Source of the DNA: Hymenolepis diminuta
Lineage: Eukaryota > Platyhelminthes > Cestoda > Cyclophyllidea > Hymenolepididae
Length of the DNA: 64,000 bases
Assembly (NCBI GenBank): GCA_900708905.1
Contig: CAADRB010000002.1
Location: 1,590,145-1,654,144, forward strand
Direction: 5' to 3'
Shown: piece after piece, positions 15,839 to 28,165 of the stretch
How positions within the stretch are numbered: position 1 is the first letter of the stretch
How the letters are laid out: each line of letters begins with the position of its first letter
Program-made: the position numbers and the translations under genes
Notes under the pieces: model-generated
The model's input: the letters and a program-made list of their open reading frames with translations, nothing else
Databases searched by the model: none
Told to the model about the DNA's origin: nothing

Positions 15839-16188
15839 TTATTCCATAGAGTCATCTCGTGAAGTAAAAGGTGTTTCCTCTCCAACACCGGAGAAATTCA
15901 ACAATCCCATTGGACGATTTTCATTTTCGAAATCGTTTGAATCCGCTTGAGTGCTGGTATCACTTTCCATTGAAACACTCGACGTTCGCATTATTCCTTT
16001 TCGAATCAATCTTACCGATGACGCTTCGGGATGCCGCAGAATGTGTCCGTTCTGCCTCTCAAAATGTTCAGCAGCAAGTTTACCCTTTTGAATGATGTGC
16101 TCCAGAAGCTGGAGGCACTGCTTTATTATGCCATTCCTTTCGGGTGATTGTTTTATAATACATTCCGTATTTCTCTCAAATAATTCGG
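15839..16188 (-). CDS. Cdc25 coding exon 3, C-terminal tail
   Basis: The acceptor follows a strong pyrimidine tract (TCTTCTTTTTATTTCAG); the split Pro codon (C|CC) restores frame with exon 2. It encodes a tail with a predicted helical, basic segment (IIKQCLQLLEHIIQKGKL) and IMRTSSVSME, another hydrophobic-x-Arg-x-x-Ser kinase-like site. It ends in the acidic sequence TSRDDSME and TAA. The tail has no obvious similarity to the vertebrate C-terminus, so membership rests on splice phase and position. Confidence 0.8.
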
Positions 16189-19100
16189 CTGAAATAAAAA
16201 GAAGAGATACTTTAGGGTCTGATAGGATGCATAGCCTAATTACTATGCATTTATGCAGAAAGTGATGTTCAAGGTCAGTTCTCACCAATCAGAGTAAGAT
16301 GTCGGTGATTGGCCTATGTGTTTCCAACCGCTCAGTAACATTCATTTCCATACCCAGATTACATATGAGGCTCGAAATAAGAAAGGAGGTAACGGATAAT
16401 ACGAATAATTGATAGATTTCGCAGGATGTGTCTTATAACATAAAAGGGACAAATTGTGGCTCTGTACTTTTCTCTGATTTCTTATTCATCCTTTTACTTG
16501 ACATGTCGATTTTTACTAGTTTGCACTATGTACATCGGGCTTTATCGCGAATATCTTCTTTTCCTCACCAACTTTTTCACTCCGGTCTCTTGCTTTTACT
16601 AGTCACCAAACACATTGCTACTGAATAATTGGAAGTAGGTTCATTTAGCAGTCCTACCAGCCCAATAGTTAGGACCCGAGATATGCTCATTTACAATCTC
16701 ACGGTGTTGGAGATCCTCTAACCAGCTACTCTCAATCTGAATCGCCTCCTACTTTCTACTTTGAAGCCTTCTGCCTCCCCCTTTCTCAGTGCTAAATATC
16801 GTTAAAGTAATATCTTAACAAAATCCCGTTTGCTTCTTACTTTATGGTTTTGTACTCAGTGACATCATTTAGCCCTCAATATAGTCAATCTAAACGTGTA
16901 GAAGTATATCAGTATAGAAAAGGTCAGATAGGTAGAAAACCAAGTTAAAAAGGAGGTGTAGGCAAGTCTAACTTACGGGGTGCACTTTTTACTGATCGCA
17001 GGTCCGGTTTGCTTTCCTCCTCCTTCACCTCCTCCTCTACTGAAGGAGAAAACGGAATATTGTACAATTCTAAGTTGTTGAGGCATGCTGTACACACCCT
17101 GGATACCTCGGTGGTCAATTTAGAGTAATAGAAGAGGTGATCAGCAATTTCTAGTTGAAACATTTTCTGATAGCCTTGAGGTTCACATAATTCCGGATAT
17201 TCATTGTAGAAGGCTTCGTACCCATCCATCATTACATAGACGTGAGGGTAGAAGAGAAAAGGGTAGCGGGAACAATTGAGATATCGGTCAACATTTCTCA
17301 GAAATAGACCAGATTCGGGACCTCGCTGGGATGAGAACTCACAGTAGAATATTATTACTTGAGCGGGTAGGGCACTTGGAACTATTGGAATCTCTTCTAG
17401 CTTAGTGTCGTTTTTGTTCTCTCCTCTTAAGAGTGCCTGAATATGTGAACCTAGATCCAGGAAACACGCCTCATCATAAGGCGATACAACAGGAACAACC
17501 GTAAAAATCACTTCTAAAAGATGATTACAAATGTAGATGTTGAGAGCAGTTCTAATATGGCCGGGTTCGTATTCATAGGGATATCGACAGTCTATAAGAT
17601 GATAAGCGATGCCCGACATTTCATACTCTCCGCGTACTAGTTGGGCGACGGTATGGACGCTTATCATTTTACATCCATGATCGGAAGTCTTGCATATAGG
17701 AAGCATTGATGGATGAGTTGAAGAGTCCTATAAAACAGGAAATAAAATGGCAATCGAAGATACCGTCGTGATTCCACTTTTTTTCTAAATAGTAAGTTTC
17801 TATTTTTTCTTTTTTCAAACAAATAATTTGTAGCATTTTGGCAGCACTCCTAACTTAGCACTACGCAAATTGGGTCTTCATCTGACGAACAGGCAAACAA
17901 ACTCTTTCACTCAGCGTACGCTAAGCCGCCAAGGGTATCGATACTGAGATATTGGTAGTAGACTAAGCCAGTGGCCTCACCAGCCAATAGAAGGAACTCG
18001 TCAGTACGCAGATGGACATGAAATTAGGATTCAACATACTCGAACACAATCTCATATTATTTGACATGGAAGTGACCACCGTGACAAGATGGTTGCTTCC
18101 TCTCACCTTCGAACATTTTAATGCTACTTAATCCATCATTGTGAATTTCTAGCTCTTAAAGACCTTTTTGCCCTCTCATTATATCATGCTTTGTTTATAC
18201 ATTCCTTAATAAAATCTATAGCAGCTTAATTCCAACTATTTATCAGAACCAGTTATCACTCTTATTTTCATTTTTCTTCCTACTCCTCCCTTTTTGTCTC
18301 ATTTTCTCCCCTTGACCAATATACATGTGGTCTAACTCAGCTAATTATCTTCTCGTTTGGGAAAGGCCGTTGTATTTTATTAGCCTTTAAGGAGATCATT
18401 AGTTCTATGGTGACATATCTAGCCTTATTTGGCAACTAAAGCAACTTTACTGACGTGACTAGGGCTTCTTTAAACTCCCAAGCCCATTAAGGAAAGCCCA
18501 TCAATACTAACCTTGGTTTTAATGGATGGTATCATGAAGCCTCCCTGACGAAAAACCTTTTCCTTATTAGCAAGATGTTATCAGTGTGATTGGCCATCCC
18601 ACTCATTGGGTACACATCGATGATTTTACAGACGAGTACAGTAACCACTATGCCACTGACACACATATTTTCGTCCTATTTACTCACTGACTAGGACAAT
18701 CGAGATACCGAGTCGATAAGCCCCCGCAATTTTGTATTTCCGATTTCACCTCGTTATAAAACGATTAAAGACCTGCTTAATTCACTATTTTAGTACTTGT
18801 TCAAATTGTGACGATTGTTGCTAGGGGAAAAAACTTTAATCTTAGTTAAGATAAACTGTGTGTCGGACCACATGATGACTTTTCTGTAAGACGTGGCAAC
18901 CTGAGTATGATTGATTTTCTCCCGTCGTTAAGCGTGTCTAGTTGATCTGGCTAAACAGTGGTACTTGACACAACACGATGTGACTTAGAAAAGACGTGTT
19001 CTTTTTAGGTCTTTTGGTGGTTTCGCGTGTGGTTCCTGATGCGTTACAATGTCGAATCATTTTTACAAGACAAACATGAAAACATAAAGAGAGGGAAGAA

Positions 19101-19389
19101 ATGGAGATTAACTTACTGTAGACGTTGAAGAAGGTAAAGGAGCAGTAGAACATCTCATTAGAGTAGACCTAAATTCTTTATCTTCGGTTTTTGATAGTGG
19201 AAAATCTCTTTGGCTGAATTCTACTTCATCCAAAGAAGTTGTATCATCAAAGAGAGATGTATTCTTTTCCGAAATAATTGTAAATGAATATTCCATTGGC
19301 ACAATGGCAAATTTTTTTTCATTAATTGGCTCACTGTCTTCACAATCTGCATCTTCTTGACCAGATATCTCCATAAATTCCCCGTCCAT
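15839..19389 (-). CDS. Cdc25-type M-phase inducer phosphatase
   Basis: Dual-specificity phosphatase that removes inhibitory phosphates from the Thr-Tyr pair of cyclin-dependent kinases and so triggers cell-cycle transitions. Model: exons 19389-19117, 17727-16977 and 16188-15839 joined through GT-AG introns at phases 0 and 1; 457 residues, against about 470-570 for human CDC25 proteins. The N-terminal 91 residues are a regulatory region. Residues about 110-290 are the rhodanese-fold catalytic domain with LIDCRYPYEYEPGHI (residues 136-150), the CX5R loop YCEFSSQR (catalytic Cys220, Arg226) and ELCEPQGYQKM after it. The tail of about 115 residues is not recognised. The start at 19389 has A at -3 and G at +4, and its frame is stopped a few codons upstream in unspliced sequence. 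Family assignment is close to certain; the 5' end is the least certain part. Confidence 0.93.
16189..16976 (-). other. Cdc25 intron 2
   Basis: GTAAGT donor and TTTCAG acceptor, 788 bases, phase 1. The open frame running from 16288 into the last exon is intron read-through and opens at TTG. No repeat recognised. Confidence 0.8.
16977..17727 (-). CDS. Cdc25 coding exon 2, catalytic domain
   Basis: Begins after TTTTATAG in phase 0 (GAC TCT TCA) and ends CCC C|GTAAGT in phase 1. It carries the whole rhodanese domain: KMISVHTVAQL at the domain start, the structural loop with DCRYPYEYE, and the catalytic loop at 17346-17323. The residue before the catalytic Cys is Tyr where most metazoan Cdc25 proteins have His, and the loop has Gln225 where Glu is usual. 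An acidic stretch VEEEVKEEESK follows the catalytic fold. Confidence 0.93.
17728..19116 (-). other. Cdc25 intron 1 of the coding region
   Basis: GTAAGT donor and TTTTATAG acceptor, 1389 bases, phase 0. It contains a SINE copy at 18471-18665 in the same orientation as the gene; otherwise nothing recognised. Confidence 0.8.
18471..18665 (-). repeat. tRNA-derived SINE copy
   Basis: The minus strand starts with TGGCATAGTGG (complement of 18645-18655), an exact match to the pol III A-box consensus TRGCNNAGTGG. The rest follows the family order: the GTGTGATTGGCCATC block, CTCCCTGACGA, and AAGCCCATTAAGGA at the tail end. Confidence 0.7.
19117..19389 (-). CDS. Cdc25 coding exon 1, N-terminal regulatory region
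   Basis: Encodes residues 1-91, acidic and rich in Ser/Thr, ending at ACA|GTAAGT in phase 0. Residues 77-84 read LMRCSTAP. This fits the Chk1 consensus (hydrophobic at -5, Arg at -3 relative to Thr82) and the mode-1 14-3-3 pattern RxxTxP, and resembles the RSPSMP checkpoint site of vertebrate CDC25C. The ATG begins inside an exon whose acceptor is TTCAG|AACC at 19400. Confidence 0.85.
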
Positions 19390-19400
19390 AATTTCTGGTT

Positions 19401-19458
19401 CTGAATAATTTCATTATTGTGTTACCTACACTGACTTTTTTATTAATTTGATACTCAC
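19401..19458 (-). other. candidate 58-base 5' UTR intron of Cdc25
   Basis: The donor CG|GTGAGTAT (exon end 19459) and acceptor TTCAG|AA (exon start 19400) flank a 58-base intron. The upstream exon would be 5' UTR, roughly from 19530 to 19459, with a short upstream frame (ATGTTCAGTTCTGGATAA). The upstream exon is also open in the main frame, but without an in-frame ATG there, so I place the start at 19389. Confidence 0.5.
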
Positions 19459-19537
19459 CGAAACCGGACGTAACAGGACTCACGATCAAGCGTAGCAGAA
19501 AGTGATTTATCCAGAACTGAACATTATTGAGCTTTAA

Positions 19538-19639
19538 CCAATTAAGATCATGAATGGTTCAGGTTAGCCAATCAAAATATTCATCCAATGAGATTCAATA
19601 AATACAGCGATAAGCACGCTAATTGGTAATCCTAATTGG
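19538..19639 (-). promoter_or_regulatory. five-CCAAT promoter of the Cdc25 gene
   Basis: CCAAT pentamers, counting both strands, lie at 19538-19542, 19568-19572 (AGCCAATCA, a full NF-Y match), 19585-19589, 19622-19626 and 19635-19639, all within about 250 bases upstream of the start codon. The last overlaps TTGGCGCG, which has an E2F-like GGCGC core. Several CCAAT boxes bound by NF-Y are established for vertebrate G2/M promoters including CDC25C. The transcription start is not determined. Confidence 0.55.
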
Positions 19640-22600
19640 CGCGATTTTTAACAGATACTGTGATATAGACTTTTTCTGCGTTTCATTAAATAGTTAATAA
19701 TTATAATTCTCTCCCAGTAAGGAAGTCTTCAAGACTCAAAAACCCTATATTGAATTCAAAATATTTGGATAAAATTCGATTAAATTAAAATTAGCCTTAA
19801 AGTTCATCTTGAGTGAGCTTTAGTGAGCCCTGTCATGCTAAAATAACGTAAGCTAGTATCATCCTGCTATCCTTGCCATTAGAAGAAAAAACATATTGAA
19901 GCGGTGAGACTAACCATCCAAATTAATGAACAGACTATGGGAAAGGAATCACTCAGGAGACAAGTCATGAAATTTGAATTTGGGAACATGGAGCATTAAG
20001 TTAATAGCGTATATGTCGAATCCAAATATCAAACAAAGCAAGACTCTTCCGATATACTTCCTCGGCTTCTACTCGATCTTTCCCCCTCTATCCCTTATTG
20101 GACTATCTACGAAAAGACTCGTACGCATGACCAATCATAACCAATATTCTCTATACACAAGTGCATACGGATATTGGTATAAACAAATAGAAACTAATTC
20201 AGTAGTTAGCTCTGAAGATTACGTTAGCTTAAAGCAGGTGCATCTAAGCAGGTACAGAAAGTGTACCCCTGGTTGATGATTTTGCACAATTCTTTGCTGA
20301 CTGGTGCGTTTAGCTTTTAAGTCCTAGTTGTGCAATTTTGCATCATCTGAGGTAGTATCGAAGAACTTTCGAAATAAAAGAGATGCGAAACACTACTGCT
20401 AATAAAAAAATCACACTAAGTAAGCATGTGGGCAATGGACTTATTTACTATTTAGGCAACTCTGATAAAAAAGTAATATCCGAACCTGTTGAAGGATATG
20501 TTTTCATTAATCTTGGAGCAAAAGAAGAGAATGTAAATCTCTTTGATCGCGTATAACGTCTATCGGTTTACTAAAATACTGTTTGAATGCATTAAATTTA
20601 TCGAAATTTATGAGGGAAGGGAGTGCTTAAGTCCTAGCTTATCAAGTGAGGAAATATAAAATCATATTTTAATTGTACTATTTATCCTGAGAAATGGTTG
20701 AAAACAAGTAGTAAAACTGTAAACAAATGGTGAAGTTGAACAAAAATGCCCTATTACGAAAAGATAAAGTAAATATAAGTACAACAACTTGGATACACGT
20801 CATTAAAACTATGAAAGTGCATAATAAAAAAACCAAACATCAATGAAAGGTTACAACATGAGAATTTTAAAATTGTGCACAAGTAATTACTAGAAGAAAT
20901 AGTAAATCAAATTAAGTTATGGATTAGCTTAATATTGAAATGAAATAGAGGAAAGAAAGGCACGTTCCAAAAAGAAATTACCAATTTAGACGCAAACAAA
21001 AAACTTGCGAGTAAACTTGAAAAAATCTTACCGATACACGGAAAACTCGATTGAATGCCACTGATCAAACTGGAAATGCACTTATTGCACATTTTTTTTT
21101 ACTAAGTGGACGAAATGTCAACTACAAACAAGTATGATGTATTGGACATCAAATGTGACAGACAAAAGTTGACGATAAGCTTCTACTTTGTTCTAATTAT
21201 AATAATAAACGAATAAATTTAAACAGTTGACCGAATTCCATTCATCATTTTATGCATTCAAATCATACGTTTCAAGCAATTACTTGGATGAAGGAATTTT
21301 CTAAAACCAAATGTGCTGATATCCTTTACTGACAAAGGTGCTTTTATATATAAGTGGAATGTCTCGAAAATCGATGACACGGGAACTATGGTTAAATACC
21401 GACTTTGCGAGAGAAGTGCTAAGAAGTTGAAGGTGATTCTACAAATGAAGTACAGAGTAAACGTCACTAAATGAGAAAAAATAGATCACTGAATATTTTT
21501 TAAAATAAAAATCCCAAATGTCAACATATAAGACCTACAGAAAACTCTAAAATGTATTTGAAAACAAATAAAAAGTGTGGGCGAACTCATGACATGTGAT
21601 ACGGAAATAAAGCGGAACCCAGGGGTTGAAATAAGATGATTTTCACAAAATACTTAAAAAGTATAATTATTCCAGGTATTTGCACTGTTTGTTGTAGCGT
21701 GGGTGGCGTGTATGAGCAGTTAAAGTGATTCAAACTACCAAGACAAAAGGACAAATAAAAGTTCGAACGAAAAAGAGAGGCAAAAATAGTTTTATAGCAT
21801 TAGAAATTTCAGCACTAAAGATGAAATTTAGTTGAGATATGGTGGCCAGCTTGACCGATAAGCGCAGCCTAAGTTTATCTTACTTAAACTTTTATACAAC
21901 GGCGATAAACTCAATTCAATAGGAATATATAATTTGTATATCATTGGTGTTCCAGTCTATCAACTAAACAATGACTGGATTTACTTTTAGAAGTTTCCCT
22001 AAGTTAACTTGATGTGATCAGCTGACCTCATAGGCATTCGTAATTCTAACACCCCGTGTGTCAGAAAAATTGGTTTGCAGATGTTGATTAAAACAGACAA
22101 CGTTCAACGCAAAATATGGGTTAAGCACATAACACAAAGACTCAAAAGAAAAATGTTTAATAACTAATGATTTTATGTTTATGCACTTTGAACTTTATGC
22201 ACTTATAAAAGTCTCAATTAAAAGCTTAATAATAATAAAATTGAGATCTAAAACAGCGTTTACTTTGTTTATTTGCGATACCGATGAACTTTGATTTCTG
22301 TACAAATTGCTTTCTTTTAACAAATATAATGAGGGCCAGTATACATGTCTGTGTGTTTATAGCGAGATTCTTAAGCATCTGCATAGTTTACAGAGAAAAA
22401 GAATTTTGATGTAAGGTTGTGAGCAAGTTTTTACAATTAATAGCATGTTTCGGAAGTAGAAGATAAGACACATTTTCTATGTTTTAATGAAAACTACAAG
22501 GAAAAAGTAGCACGACTAGTAGAGTCGTTGTCATTTTGAAATTATGGTAAGTAAATTTTTAATGCGAAAATAGCTACCATGCCCACGTGAGAAGCCGTAA

Positions 22601-25600
22601 TTTATTAATTTTTTAACTCTGGGAAGGGGGGGGATTAGGTCAAAATATCAGAAACTCTAATTTTGAAGAATGAATGAGCATTTAAATAAGGGTTAATTGA
22701 TATAGTGGCCATTTTCTGAGCTTTTTCATTAACCCTCTTCTGTCTGTTTTGCTCCTTTTTGACAAATATTATCATTTCATCAGAGTGGTATTTTAAGTTT
22801 CGATTATTACAATAATTTATTCAAATATGCTAACACTTCTTAGCTAGTATCAGGTGTCTATTCTTTGGTTATCCGAAGAGATGGTCATGACCAATTAACT
22901 GATCAATCAGTCCTCAATATGTTGGAAATGAACTGTCAAGCACATTGTTACCTACTAAATTTTAGTAGCGTGAAGTGGTTCCCTATTGCTCATGGTGATT
23001 TTTCCTATCTTCCTAACTATCTTTTCCTAACTAGCAATTTTTTCCTATCTAGTTAGGACCTTAGAGATTGTACTCTTCTAAGGTATATTTTAGATGCCAT
23101 GACTCAAATGACATGCGCAGGTTCACTGACATCAGTGTGATGAGGGTTATAACGCATTCGCCTCCCAACTGTCCTCCACGCTGACTCCATCTCTTTGTAT
23201 TCCTATGCAGTCTTTTTTTCCAAAGGCACATTCCCATCGCTTTATTCTACCACTCTAAACAGCCGCATATATCCACAAACGCAAATCTCTTTCGCCTCCC
23301 TCCATATCAGTTGATTCACATAACTTCCCGTTCTTTTTGATCTCAAGAGAGCTCTCCAACCAATAATCTCTTTCTTCTACATCCTGTTGTGGTTGATAAT
23401 CGAAAAAAGTTAGAAAAGAGATAGCTCAGCTAGACTCTTTGGTTTCCTAGATAAGGAGCTATCACTTACGTCTTTCTGTGCACTTTCCTTTTGCTATTTG
23501 TGGAGATGGATGGGTCGAGATACCATGAATAACCTATCAATGAGCACTGAACACTAGGGTTTAAAGTATTTCCCAGATAACTAGTTGATGGAATTCAATG
23601 TTGGAGTCCTGGAACTTTAAGTAGTGATGAAACAGAATGTATCAAAAGATTAAAATGCAGAAATCTGTCTCTGTTTGAAATTAACCTCGGAATTAATAAT
23701 TGAAATTCGCAGGCATTACCGTAGATAATTACTAAAATTTTTACTGAAAAAGTATTAAGAGGACAAATAGAATATTTTGATAGTTAACCTTCTAGGAATG
23801 GGAATAAAATTTTCATTAACAACAACCCATTTAAGATCTAGAGAATGTAGAAAACAAGTTCTGAAATCGAAAATCTAAAGGTCCTCAAATGTAGAATACG
23901 ATATTTTGATGATAAAAATATTCTACTTATGTCATTTAGGTAGTAGTATACTAAAACGTCGTTTCATTTGGTTTAATAACGTATGACTGACGAAAAAATA
24001 ATCAAATTCTTTAAGGAATTTAAAAGACCTCACCTCCAGGGGTATTTATCTTGTAATCCAAAATTTAAACGCGTCTGCATGGGAAGCTAACCGTTTATTA
24101 TCATCATGCTTCATTTTAGGCGTAACTTTGACCTCTAACCTCCATTTTCAAAAAACCTCACCCATAAATCACAATTATAAATAATTCTAATATTACATAA
24201 TTACAATATTGTGGACAATGATTTGAAATAAGTCTATATGTCTGTATTAAAATGGACACTTCGACGTAACGTTCAAGAGGGAGGTTATGTGAATCAGCAG
24301 TGATTTGAATAGGGCATGTCAGTCCCATAGACAGTGATAAGATGAAATAAAGCATAACTTAAATCAGTCTGCGGATTTTTAGTACTCCTAATCTGCAGCT
24401 GATTCATGGAGGTTAATGAGAATACGACAGACTTATATAGTGCTCAAGGTCAGTGATTCAGATACTATCTTCACCGGTCGCAAGGAAGGTATCTCCTTGG
24501 TTGCCATGGTCTGTGAGATCCCGACTCTTAATTTTCCGTTACGTTCATCATCGATCATCTATCTCGTTTTCCTTTTGATAATCTGGACGGGTCATTAGAT
24601 AAATAACAGCCAATCTGAATAGTAGGGATATCTGATAAGAGAAGCACCTTATTAAGATATGATAGACAGAACAGCAATGATATGTCTGAGAAATCAGTAG
24701 AATTTATTGGCATACATGGTTGCGTTTGCCGAGTGCTGTCACTCCTACCCGATCTGAATTGAACTCGGAACAAAAAATCCTAGTTTATAATGTCTATTTA
24801 AAGCAAATGTAATCAAATAGAGACTGCCCTTTGATATTCAGGACTATTTAATCGTTGGAATTGAACAATTTTTAATAGTCTATTATAAACACTTTAACTC
24901 TCCTGAATGTAAAACAGGTCTTCCGGTGTAGGAGATGTGGCCAAAATTAGTATTGATTATAGAAGTTAGTATAAATATAACTGTATATAATTAAAGGAAA
25001 TAAAGGTCTTTGAGAGTAGGAAAGATGGTAAAGGCAACAAGAAATGGAGGAAACCTTATCTTGATCCAATGATTTCTTCTATCTAAAGGACCTTAATACT
25101 GCGACTGAGCATATTTCAGGACCAAGTTTGGTATCATTGCTGTGTATGCCCATGTTGGCCAATGTGCTGGGAAGTAATTCCCTATTGGACTGGTCAGGTT
25201 GCTTAGTCTGCTTTCAAATCCTCACTAGCAGCATACTTGATGACTTAAACCTGATTGATTCGAAGAAGCAATAAAAGGATTTCTTCGAAAGACTGTGATT
25301 ATGTATTGTAATGGTCAGCTTATTCGCTTGATTATTACAGAAACTGATTATTTTGTACTAGGGACAAATGCACTTCAAATATCCTAGGGGAGTGTTGTTT
25401 CCTAATCGCTGAAAATTAAACACTGACTCAAATCCTAAGATCATTGTGTCCTGGATAGTATCTTCGGACAAGACCACACACTTGAAAAAAATTAAATCCA
25501 TAAATAAAGGAGAGGGCGGAGAAGTCTGGCGGAGACAAACTAAAGTGACTAATGTATAAAAAGACGCTTTCATTACTGTCGTCAGGACGGGATTTGAATA

Positions 25601-26284
25601 AGAGTGACTATACCATGGCAACCGGTGCCATACGTAGTTAAGAATTTATTTTAATGTAAATGTCTAGAATTCTAAAATTTAATTAAAATATTAAATTATA
25701 TCCCCGTTAGTGCTATATCTACGTGTCAGTGTAAATATTTAAATTCATTTTTGGTGGAAATGTTTGTAATCTAGTTAGCCCATGTGATCGAAAGGATTAC
25801 ATCCATCAGTGTATAGTTTACAAAGCAATGCTTACTGAAGAGAGGTACCTATTGTCATTAAAATCTCACCTTTGAAAGCAGTTAGGTGAGAGTTGAACTA
25901 GATGTTAATTGAATTTCTATATAATCATCCATTTCATTAATTATTTCTACTTCGTTTGATAGCAGAAATAATCTTGCGCATGGAATTGACGGAGCTTTAA
26001 AGATTTTGCTTTTGCACCACCCCCATCTTTAGAGTTTCAGAGTTATAGTAAAAGCAGTGATTTGCGGCTAGTACTGCTTAGCTCAAATAACCAATATGGA
26101 GATGAAAAATGTATATAAAACAATATGTAACCTATTACCAACTTTACATGCCCGACACGAGAGGGAAGAACAAGGGCCAACAAAATTCATCATTCTGAAC
26201 TATTTCTGTTTGATCTCCCGGATTAATGACATACAGGGTAAATAATTGTATCATACATCTAAGGTCAAAATATATCACACATTT

Positions 26285-26400
26285 TGCAATTTATTGTCCC
26301 GAGAGACGCTATTGGAAGAATTCCCGATTGACCAGTGTGAGTAGTCGGTTTCATTCTCTATTTATTGCTGGATATGTACACTGCTGCCACGCTACATCTG
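26285..26400 (-). repeat. tRNA-derived SINE fragment
   Basis: Contains TTGACCAGTGTGAGTAG and, further on, TGGATATGTACACTG, matching the central block of the family. Both the head and the distal tail are decayed. Confidence 0.45.
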
Positions 26401-28038
26401 TCATTGAAAACGATATTTTTAACTTCTAATCACTCACTACGACGCAAAACAATAACCTATCAATCGAATAAAGTATCAGTTGAATGTAATTTCTAAATAT
26501 ATAAGTCTTGACTGTCTGGTGTCCGATTGAAGTTAGACTGAAAAGCTCTCTTCAAAATGCAAGAGACAAATGCATCAACTGGCCAATAAATATTAAACAT
26601 GGAATGGGCTATAATAATAATCGAGATGCAAATCTAATTTGTGAAAATGGAATATCTGTAGGAGAAGGCATAGGCAACTGTCAACGGCTAGATCTTCAGT
26701 TTTGATGAGGCAGGTCACAAATATGCTTTTAAAATACTGGTTACTAAGACTGGGGATATAGACCTACGAGTTTGTCACTCTGAGTTGAAAATTGTGGATA
26801 TGTAAAAGTGGAAGACTGTGCTTTCATAAATATGGTACAGTGACCTCTGCAAATAAGGTGCAGAGTAAAAATGCAGCATGAGTCATGGTGAATGCCAACA
26901 ATCTCGATACATTGGTTTAGATAAAAGTATGATTAAACCATTTTGTGGGAGCTTCTAATACCCTATTTAATGAGCAGAATGTTGCTTATGTGAATGAAAT
27001 ATATGCCCACCACTTTTTAGGGTTGGTTTAGAATGGAAACAATAAATAAACTGGTTGATTTTGTTCTGTCTCACTTAAATTGAAGTAGAGGAATATTCAT
27101 CCCCATATAAACTGTAATCAAAGAGCAATTTTAGTCGTCTGATGAGCTTCGAAAGGAAAAGAAAAAGCATCATTTGATTTCCCAGAAAACAAAAAATGTC
27201 AAGTGTTAATGAAATGGCAGTACTTGATTTTCCGATTCCCATGTAATCTATAATCTATAATGAAGAATGACAGGAAAAAAAGAGAACTACAAATTCAAAT
27301 TACAAATATTAATCTATCAAATTAGTACAATTTATTGGTAGAAATAATAAAGTTATAAAATCAATCGTCTCTGTTTATCTAACTTGTCGAAAGTGTGTCT
27401 TAAATTAGTACTTTCTGACTGCTTGAAACTTATGCATTAATTTTATTATCCTACATTACATCCACATTTTATTTGCTGACTGGGATATCACAATTTCCGT
27501 AGGGTGTATGGTATCTCAAAGTCATAAAATTTTCCAAAAAATCCTTTCGCTTAAGGGCAAGAGACTAAAATACACACCCAACTAATCTCCAACTGCTGCT
27601 AGAATGTATACATACCCCACATAATTACCCTAAAATTGAATATATTAATCGGATCGGTGGATGTGGTATAAAGCTAGACGATTACTTAAATGATAACTTA
27701 GGTACGGTTGGCTCAGACTCTTGCAAAATTGGGGAGAAGATCGAAATGCTGTATCTCTCAGGTTTTGCATCTGTTGAGACAGTAAAATTATTTGGTCAAT
27801 ATCGTGTCTGTAGAGCCCAATTAAGTCTCCATTCTCAAAAGCAAAGTGTTAAATCAATAAGTAACAGACCAGCTTTAGGTAAATTAGAGTCGCGCCAAGC
27901 TTATGGCCATCCTTCAGTTTTCTAAGATTAGGCAATTCTAGTGGCTGTTAATTTATGATCATGTGAATTTTGTAATCTGATAACTTCTATTAAAATATTG
28001 GGTCATCTCCTTGACATAATAATAACGGTCGACTGTTA

Positions 28039-28165
28039 GGTACGAGCCAGTGATGTAACAGTCAAAGTCTGAATACTCGATAAGTCAAAGATCATGGTTC
28101 CGATCTCCATCAATGCATATCCGGCGTACAGTATAACCAGCAGCATTGATCAAGAAACTGAAGCA
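28039..28165 (+). repeat. tRNA-derived SINE fragment
   Basis: Plus-strand head: GAGCCAGTGATGTAACAG (degenerate A-box region), then AAGTCAAAGATCATGGTTCC (anticodon and B-box region) and CATCAATGCATATCCGG. A second tRNA-like piece with GGTTTCGAGTCC lies at 28290-28301. Confidence 0.45.

Noticed and set aside
16189..16288. Extension of the last Cdc25 exon to 16288
   Set aside because: A clear TTTTTATTTCAG acceptor at 16189 in the matching phase explains the exon; the extra codons are intron.
19974..20276. 100-codon open frame on the plus strand
   Set aside because: It opens at TTG, its composition looks like AT-rich background and it has no recognisable domain or context.
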